11,305 nt of DNA from Deltaproteobacteria bacterium (GTDB taxonomy: Bacteria; Desulfobacterota; Desulfobacteria; Desulfobacterales; SURF-15): positions 1 to 11,305 of the forward strand of contig JAHEHB010000162.1 in NCBI GenBank assembly GCA_024644775.1, given 5' to 3'. The position numbers and the translations under genes are program-made. Of the stretch, positions 6,333 to 11,305 are shown one piece after another. The number at the start of each line of letters is the position of its first letter. Position 1 is the first letter of the stretch. The notes below the pieces were generated by a model. The model was not told the DNA's origin and searched no databases. It saw nothing but the letters and a program-made list of their open reading frames with translations.

Positions 6333-8765
6333 TTACTCTTCCTCTTTTTCGGCCAGCCGTGCGGCGCCCACAACCCGCTCCCCCATTTGCATGCCGATGA
6401 GTTTTACCCCCTGGGTATTGCGGCTGATGGTGGATATGCCTCGAATTGGCATGCGGATTATTTTTCCATTGTCGGTCATCAACATCAAATCGTCATCCTC
6501 GTTGACGAGTAGAATCGTAACCACGTTTCCGTTTCTTTGACTCGTTTTAATGGCGATAACACCCTTTCCTCCCCGTTTTTGCAAGGGATACTGATCGAGG
6601 ACGGTTCGTTTGCCATATCCGTTTTCCGTAGCAGCAAATAGTGTTTGCCCGTGGCTAAGAACCTCCATTCCGACGATATAATCTTCGGACGATAGCTGCA
6701 TTCCACGGACACCTCTTGCGATGCGTCCCGTCGGCCGAACATCGGATTCATGAAACCGAATGGATTTTCCCATGGCAGAACACAGAAACACATTCCAGGT
6801 TCCATCCGTGATTCGAGCGGCGATCAATTCATCATCCGGCCCCAGGCCTAATGCAATGATCCCACCGGTTCTGGGGCGACTGAATGCCATGATATCCGTT
6901 TTTTTGACAAAACCATGTTTTGTGGCCATCAAAACGAAATGGCCTGGGTCAAAGGATGGAACGGCCAGTATGGTTGTTAGCCTTTCGTCTTTGGCAAAAT
7001 CCAAAAGATTCACGATGGCTTTACCACGGCCTTGGCGTCCGGCTTGAGGTATATCGTAGACTTTTAGCCAATATACTTTTCCTTTGTTTGTAAAAAACAG
7101 AAAGGTATGATGCGTTGAGGCAACAAACAGGTGCGAAACGAAATCTTCTTCTCGCGTACCCATCGCCGTTTTACCCTTTCCTCCTCTCCGTTGATTATGA
7201 TACAGCGTGATGGGATTCCGCTTGATGTATCCGGCGTTGGATATGGTGACGACCATATCTTCCTCGACGATCATATCCTCTATGGTGATTTCTTTCGTTT
7301 CTTCTATGATTTCGGTGCGACGCGCATCTCCAAAGGCGGATTGTATTTCGATGAGTTCCTCTTTTATGATATTGAGAACGAGTCGTTCACTGGACAGTAT
7401 TTCTTTAAACCATGCGATATTCTTTATGACTTCTTTGTATTCTTCTGTGATTTTTTCTTGCTCAAGTCCTGTGAGCCTCTGCAGGCGCATATCGAGAATC
7501 GCTTGGGCCTGGATGGTGGACAAGTCGAACCGTGTAATGAGACCTTCTTTAGCAACTGCCGGTGTCGCCGACTCTCGAATCAACGCTACGACTTCATCCA
7601 AATTGTCCAACGCGATTTTCAGGCCTTCCAGTAAATGGGCTCGCTCTTCCGCTTTTCTAAGATCATATTGCGTTCGTCTGACTACGATTTCTTTGCGGTA
7701 CAGGATAAACAGTTCAAGTAGCTCTTTGAAGTTACAGAGTTGAGGCCGGTTATTGACAACGGCCAGAAAGTTGATGCCATAACTGATTTCCATTTGGGTG
7801 AGCTTATACAATTGATTGGTCACCACACCTGCAACTTGCTCTTTTTTTAAGCCGATGGCAATCCGCATCCCCTCCCTGTCAGACTCATCCCGGACAAATC
7901 GAACCCCTTCAATCTGCCTGTTTTTAACCAGCAGCGCGATCTTTTCAATCAATCTCGATTTGTTCACTTGGTAGGGGAGTTCTGTAACGACGATGGTTTC
8001 CTGTTGTGTTCGTCGGTCCTTTTCCACCAATGCTCTTGCCCGGATCCGGATAATCCCTTTACCGGTTTTGTATGCTTCGAATATTCCCCGTGTTCCGTGA
8101 ATCATACCGGCTGTTGGAAAGTCGGGACCCGGCACATATTCCATCAATTCAATTCCAGATATGTCCGGTGTATCGATGATCGCTTTAAGGGCTTCAATCA
8201 CCTCAGAAAGATTATGGGGGGGTACATTGGTCGCCATCCCGACAGCAATCCCGGAGGAGCCGTTTACCAGGAGAGACGGGAATTTTGCCGGCAGCACCGA
8301 GGGCTCCTCTAAAGATTCATCGTAGTTGGGTACAAAGTCGACCGTTTCTTTGTCTAAATCTTCCAACATCTCGTGTGCCAGGCGCGTCATGCGAATTTCG
8401 GTATACCGCATAGCCGCGGGTGGATCGCCATCCACGGAGCCGAAATTGCCCTGTCCATCCACAAGCGGATATCTTAAAGAGAAATCCTGAGCCATTCGAA
8501 CAATCGCATCGTACACGGCGGAATCGCCATGAGGATGGTATTTTCCGATGACATCACCGACAATTCGAGCAGATTTCTTAAATGGCCTGTTCCAATCATT
8601 CCTTAATTCCCGCATCGCATACAGTATACGGCGGTGAACCGGTTTCAAACCATCCCGTACATCCGGTAATGCTCTGCCAATGATGACACTCATGGCGTAG
8701 TCGAGATATGATTTCTTCATTTCCCTTTCAATGCTGATTTCGGGAAATCTTTCTGCTTCTGCCAT
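6333..8765 (-). CDS. gyrA: DNA gyrase subunit A
   Basis: 810 aa. With GyrB it forms the A2B2 type II topoisomerase that introduces negative supercoils. The breakage-reunion domain shows the catalytic tyrosine Y121 in AAMRYTE and the quinolone-determining stretch [20 protein letters not shown], with S82 and D86 (E. coli S83 and D87) unchanged, so no common quinolone-resistance substitution is seen. The C-terminal pinwheel domain carries the canonical GyrA box QRRGGKG at 525-531, which separates it from ParC, and a near-copy QKRGGKG at 729-735. It ends in an acidic tail (EKEEE). The start is supported by AAAGGAG five bases before the ATG. It lies 45 bp after the PerM-family gene and 30 bp before gpsA. 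gyrB is not next to it in this window, in contrast to the common gyrB-gyrA order. Confidence 0.98.
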   Translation of the reverse strand: MAEAERFPEISIEREMKKSYLDYAMSVIIGRALPDVRDGLKPVHRRILYAMRELRNDWNRPFKKSARIVGDVIGKYHPHGDSAVYDAIVRMAQDFSLRYPLVDGQGNFGSVDGDPPAAMRYTEIRMTRLAHEMLEDLDKETVDFVPNYDESLEEPSVLPAKFPSLLVNGSSGIAVGMATNVPPHNLSEVIEALKAIIDTPDISGIELMEYVPGPDFPTAGMIHGTRGIFEAYKTGKGIIRIRARALVEKDRRTQQETIVVTELPYQVNKSRLIEKIALLVKNRQIEGVRFVRDESDREGMRIAIGLKKEQVAGVVTNQLYKLTQMEISYGINFLAVVNNRPQLCNFKELLELFILYRKEIVVRRTQYDLRKAEERAHLLEGLKIALDNLDEVVALIRESATPAVAKEGLITRFDLSTIQAQAILDMRLQRLTGLEQEKITEEYKEVIKNIAWFKEILSSERLVLNIIKEELIEIQSAFGDARRTEIIEETKEITIEDMIVEEDMVVTISNAGYIKRNPITLYHNQRRGGKGKTAMGTREEDFVSHLFVASTHHTFLFFTNKGKVYWLKVYDIPQAGRQGRGKAIVNLLDFAKDERLTTILAVPSFDPGHFVLMATKHGFVKKTDIMAFSRPRTGGIIALGLGPDDELIAARITDGTWNVFLCSAMGKSIRFHESDVRPTGRIARGVRGMQLSSEDYIVGMEVLSHGQTLFAATENGYGKRTVLDQYPLQKRGGKGVIAIKTSQRNGNVVTILLVNEDDDLMLMTDNGKIIRMPIRGISTISRNTQGVKLIGMQMGERVVGAARLAEKEEE

Positions 8766-8810
8766 AGTGGCTCCTTTACCTATCTAATATCGACTGTTCA
8801 ACATTGCAGT

Positions 8811-9887
8811 TTAATAATCTTCAGTAACGACCTGTTTTTGATAACTGGATTGATAAATTTCATGTAACGTCAAAAAGGCAGTGACAACCAGTGGACCGTA
8901 AATGATACCTAAGATGCCAAACAATTTTAGTCCACCCATGATCGACAGAAAAACCAACAGTGTATGCATTTTCGCGCGCCGGCCCACCATTCTTGGCTTT
9001 AGAAAATATTCGATACTTCCGGAAAGAATGAAATAAAAAACAATAAAGAAAATGCCGGCCGCAAGCCGGCCCGTCAATACCAGAGAAAGGGCAGCCGGTA
9101 CGAAGACAAGCCCAATACCAAAAATGGGAAGAAAGGCCAATAGTCCCATGATAACTCCCCACAAAAAGGGGGATTGCAAACCGAACAGTGCAAAGACGAT
9201 TCCGCCTAAAGTACCTTGGATGATTCCACCCACCGCATTAACGATCAGTATTGCAAACGCGATATCTTCAAATTTTTGTATTAATTGTTCATCCTGTTCC
9301 CGCGGTAATGGGGAAAGATCGGTGATAAAAGACAGCAGTTTACGACCATCAAGAAGTAAGAAATAAATGATTAGAAGCATGAAAAAAAAGTTTACCAAAA
9401 AGGCAAAGACATTTGAGGCGATGGCGCTTGCCTGTTTGTAAAGAAACAGTCCAACGAATTTTCCGATTTCAGATATTGCGTTATTGAATTGTTCTCCGGT
9501 CAGTTCCATCTGAAAGTTTGATAGCAGCAGATTCGCCCTTTCTATAATTTTACTTCCTTCAAGCAGACTCTTCACCTGATCGCTGATAACCGCACTTTTT
9601 CCCATGAGGTAAAGGCCATAGGCTTCCTTTGACAGAATTCCCACAAAGAGTGCGATGGGAACAAACAGCAGAAAGAAGATAAACACACAGGTCAAAAGGG
9701 AGGCAAAGGACGGTCTGGTGGCTTTTTTAAAAAACTTGTAAAAGGGACTGAAAACACCAGTAACGACGGCGGCGAGAATAATCGTGGATAAAAAAGGTCG
9801 TATCAGCCAGCCAAGCAAAAGAAGGGAAAGAACAAACAGGCTAAGAAAAAACCACAGAATCATATCTCGGGTTGTATTATTTTCCAT
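8811..9887 (-). CDS. AI-2E/PerM family (UPF0118) membrane protein, putative transporter
   Basis: 358 aa with about eight membrane helices: pairs near 9-27 and 31-48, 62-85, 152-180, 210-236, 241-262, 264-290 and 305-340, the usual pattern for the family. Characteristic parts are YFLLLDGRKL (175-184), QGTLGGIVFALFGL (224-237), AFLPIFGIG (251-259), and the C-terminal KPRMVGRRAKMHTLLVFLSI (297-316) leading into GGLKLFGILGIIYGPL. Relatives include TqsA (autoinducer-2 export) and various permeases, some acting in Na+/H+ exchange, so the substrate cannot be named. The ATG follows a modest purine stretch (GGGAAAG). The gene precedes gyrA by 45 bp and is probably cotranscribed with it. A structured 178-bp spacer lies upstream. 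Confidence 0.9.
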   Translation of the reverse strand: MENNTTRDMILWFFLSLFVLSLLLLGWLIRPFLSTIILAAVVTGVFSPFYKFFKKATRPSFASLLTCVFIFFLLFVPIALFVGILSKEAYGLYLMGKSAVISDQVKSLLEGSKIIERANLLLSNFQMELTGEQFNNAISEIGKFVGLFLYKQASAIASNVFAFLVNFFFMLLIIYFLLLDGRKLLSFITDLSPLPREQDEQLIQKFEDIAFAILIVNAVGGIIQGTLGGIVFALFGLQSPFLWGVIMGLLAFLPIFGIGLVFVPAALSLVLTGRLAAGIFFIVFYFILSGSIEYFLKPRMVGRRAKMHTLLVFLSIMGGLKLFGILGIIYGPLVVTAFLTLHEIYQSSYQKQVVTEDY

Positions 9888-9956
9888 ACGTCTTTCCCGT
9901 CACCCTATCGCTCAAGGCTGAAGCGCGGGCCGGCGCTGATCGAATGACTTCTCTTA

Positions 9957-10028
9957 GGTTGGTACCGAACCGTAATATGTACACGGCGGCGCCGTCGCCT
10001 TTGAAATGGGCGTACCATGGTGCCAACC
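9957..10028. other. Inverted repeat / potential RNA structure in the spacer upstream of the PerM-family gene
   Basis: The 178-bp gap 9888-10065 has no credible gene. It contains outer arms at 9957-9966 and 10019-10028 that pair over 10 bp with one G-U, enclosing a smaller palindrome at 9983-9995 (ACGGC/GCCGT). A further small hairpin lies at 9922-9937 (AGCGC/GCGCT). The stretch is more GC-rich than the other gaps in the window. No T run follows, so it is not a standard terminator. It could be a leader structure, a small RNA or a degenerate repeat. Confidence 0.4.
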
Positions 10029-10065
10029 GGTAGATATCTCGTCAAACTGTTCTAAAGCCAGGCGC

Positions 10066-10221
10066 TTACCTGCTGAAAACGCTGCCGGCAATTAACAAAA
10101 GGACACCTTCGTATATAAACACGGGTGTGTAAGTACCATAGGTTGCATAAAGAATACCGCCGCCCACAATCGCCGGTACACCAAGAAAAACCAAGATTCC
10201 CAATTTTCTGGCAATGTCCAT
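10066..10221 (-). CDS. Small hydrophobic membrane protein, 51 aa, function unknown
   Basis: The protein begins MDIARKLGILVF and ends AGSVFSR. Two hydrophobic stretches, about residues 8-27 (glycine-rich, VPAIVGGGILYA) and 33-49, with a short polar turn between, suggest a helical hairpin in the inner membrane. ATG 10221 is chosen because AAGGAG lies nine bases upstream (10236-10231); an upstream in-frame TTG at 10257 would add 12 residues and disregard that site. It lies 95 bp downstream of the thiolase gene on the same strand and may be read from the same transcript. I know no function for it. The well-placed RBS and clear membrane pattern argue that it is real. Confidence 0.65.
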   Translation of the reverse strand: MDIARKLGILVFLGVPAIVGGGILYATYGTYTPVFIYEGVLLLIAGSVFSR

Positions 10222-10230
10222 GGAAAATAA

Positions 10231-10236
10231 CTCCTT
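10231..10236 (-). promoter_or_regulatory. Ribosome binding site of the 51-aa membrane protein
   Basis: A perfect AAGGAG on the minus strand, nine bases before ATG 10221-10219. It decides between this start and an in-frame TTG at 10257. Confidence 0.65.
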
Positions 10237-10316
10237 CTTAGAAAATAAGTGAGCCAAAGTAATCTAAAGCTAAGGAATTCTATCAATTCTATAATCCTCA
10301 AATTCCTAACTCTTGC

Positions 10317-11305
10317 CTATCGTTCTACAACCATCGCCATTCCCATACCGCCTCCGACGCACATGGTGATGAGTCCGGTGGTGTATCCTTTCCCTTGCAT
10401 GTGATACATACCGGTCACCATTTGACGCGCACCGGTGCATCCAATGGGGTGCCCCAGAGAGATGCCGCTTCCAAGCTCATTGGGTCGTTCACCATCGATG
10501 TTTAGCTCCCGCATACATCCGATGGCCTGCGCGGCAAATGCTTCATTGAGTTCGATCATATCGATATCCGTCAAAGTCATACCAGCCTGTTTTAACGCTT
10601 TTTTTACCGCAGGTACGGGACCGAGTCCCATGTATGCTGGATCTACACCCGCAGCAGCAAATGATTTAATTTTTACGATGGGTGTCAGGCCCAATTCTTT
10701 CGCCTTTTCTGCGCTCATCAGCAACACTGCCGCTGCCGCATCATTGATTCCCGATGCATTTCCAGCCGTTACGGTCCCGTTTTCTTTGAAAGCGGGGCGT
10801 AGCTTGGACATTTTTTCAAGATCCGTATCAATGGGGCGTTCGTCCGTTTCGAAAACAGTTTCTCCTTTACGGCTCTTGATAACAACCGGGACAATTTCTT
10901 CTTTAAATAGGCTTTTCTGTATGGCTTCTCTTGCTCTTTGGTGGCTCAGAACACCCAATTCGTCCTGTTCCTTGCGACTGATCCCGTATTTTTCCGCGAT
11001 GTTTTCGGCCGTTATTCCCATATGGTATCCATAGAAGATTTCATACAATCCATCAAACACCATCAAATCGTGTACATCACCGACACCCGTGAGCTCCATT
11101 CGATGTCCCCATCGGGCTTCGAGAAGCGCCATCGGAACCCGGCTCATGTTTTCCTTGCCGCCGGCGATTACGATATCTGCTTGTCCGGTCATAATTGATG
11201 TGGCTCCCAATGCAATGGCCTTCAGTCCTGAGGCACACAACATGTTTACAGAGTAAGCCGGTGTTTCTTTGGTGATACCGGCATACACCATTGCCTGTCT
11301 GGAAG
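10317..11305 (-). CDS. Thiolase, acetyl-CoA C-acetyltransferase type, N-terminus outside the window
   Basis: The frame is open to the right edge; the first visible residues SRQAMVYAGI are internal to the family, so roughly the first 70 residues are missing and the ATG at 11291 is not the true start. All catalytic residues are seen: the acyl-accepting Cys in NMLCASG (codon 11237-11235), the His in GHPIGCTGAR (10451-10449) and the second Cys in TMCVGGGMG (10361-10359). NEAFAAQA and GNASGINDAAAAV are also typical. The enzyme condenses or splits acetoacetyl-CoA and related 3-ketoacyl-CoA; whether it works in biosynthesis or in beta-oxidation cannot be told from sequence. The C-terminus is complete and the 51-aa membrane gene follows after 95 bp. 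Confidence 0.95.
   Translation of the reverse strand, partial: SRQAMVYAGITKETPAYSVNMLCASGLKAIALGATSIMTGQADIVIAGGKENMSRVPMALLEARWGHRMELTGVGDVHDLMVFDGLYEIFYGYHMGITAENIAEKYGISRKEQDELGVLSHQRAREAIQKSLFKEEIVPVVIKSRKGETVFETDERPIDTDLEKMSKLRPAFKENGTVTAGNASGINDAAAAVLLMSAEKAKELGLTPIVKIKSFAAAGVDPAYMGLGPVPAVKKALKQAGMTLTDIDMIELNEAFAAQAIGCMRELNIDGERPNELGSGISLGHPIGCTGARQMVTGMYHMQGKGYTTGLITMCVGGGMGMAMVVER

Noticed and set aside
7131..7743. Two overlapping + strand open frames of 167 and 178 codons
   Set aside because: They lie wholly antisense within gyrA, whose frame and motifs are unambiguous.
8766..8835. Separate promoter directly before gyrA (TTAAAC and TATTAG on the minus strand)
   Set aside because: The boxes match poorly and the -35 overlaps the end of the PerM-family gene; readthrough across the 45-bp gap is simpler.
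10265..10312. Inverted AGGAATT/AATTCCT pair after the thiolase stop as a terminator
   Set aside because: The stem is only 7 bp and AT-rich, the loop exceeds 20 nt and there is no T tract.

Overview
The window looks like an ordinary chromosomal stretch from a Gram-negative bacterium, most likely a sulfate reducer of the Desulfobacterota (Desulfobacterales-like). This rests on the flavour of the GyrA, GpsA and short N-acetylglutamate-synthase-type proteins, the moderate GC content, and intergenic DNA full of short degenerate heptamer repeats. It is recollection-based inference; no rRNA or other taxonomic marker is present. No tRNA, rRNA, CRISPR array, transposase, integrase or recognised defence system was found.

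Layout. At the left edge is the C-terminal transpeptidase half of a class A penicillin-binding protein (+ strand, cut by the window start). It is followed by about 490 bp of non-coding DNA with two heptamer-repeat tracts and a 247-bp cassette bounded by 30-bp direct repeats with an inner 11-bp inverted repeat. Next is a short GNAT acetyltransferase of the stand-alone N-acetylglutamate synthase type (+). All remaining genes are on the minus strand. In transcription order (right to left) they are: a thiolase cut by the right edge, a 51-aa membrane peptide, an AI-2E/PerM-family membrane protein, gyrA, gpsA, radC, a 96-aa cysteine-motif protein abutting a TVP38/TMEM64-family membrane protein, and a 354-aa protein I do not recognise. 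The + and - gene sets converge in the 45-bp gap at 2175-2219.

How the genes fit together. The gaps in perM-gyrA-gpsA-radC (45, 30 and 10 bp) suggest one transcription unit joining DNA supercoiling, phospholipid precursor synthesis and a JAB-domain protein of uncertain role. A long palindromic repeat (4410-4472) separates radC from the next pair, in which the stop codon of the Cys protein directly abuts the ATG of the TVP38 protein, suggesting translational coupling. The 354-aa gene has its own plausible promoter and a TTG start supported by a good Shine-Dalgarno sequence.

The parts most worth a second look are the 354-aa protein (weak HUH and YxxK resemblance), the 1296-1627 repeat cassette, the 4410-4472 palindrome, the Cys-protein/TVP38 pair, the altered acetyl-CoA loop of the GNAT protein, and a structured spacer at 9888-10065. 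I found no convincing novel multi-gene system.
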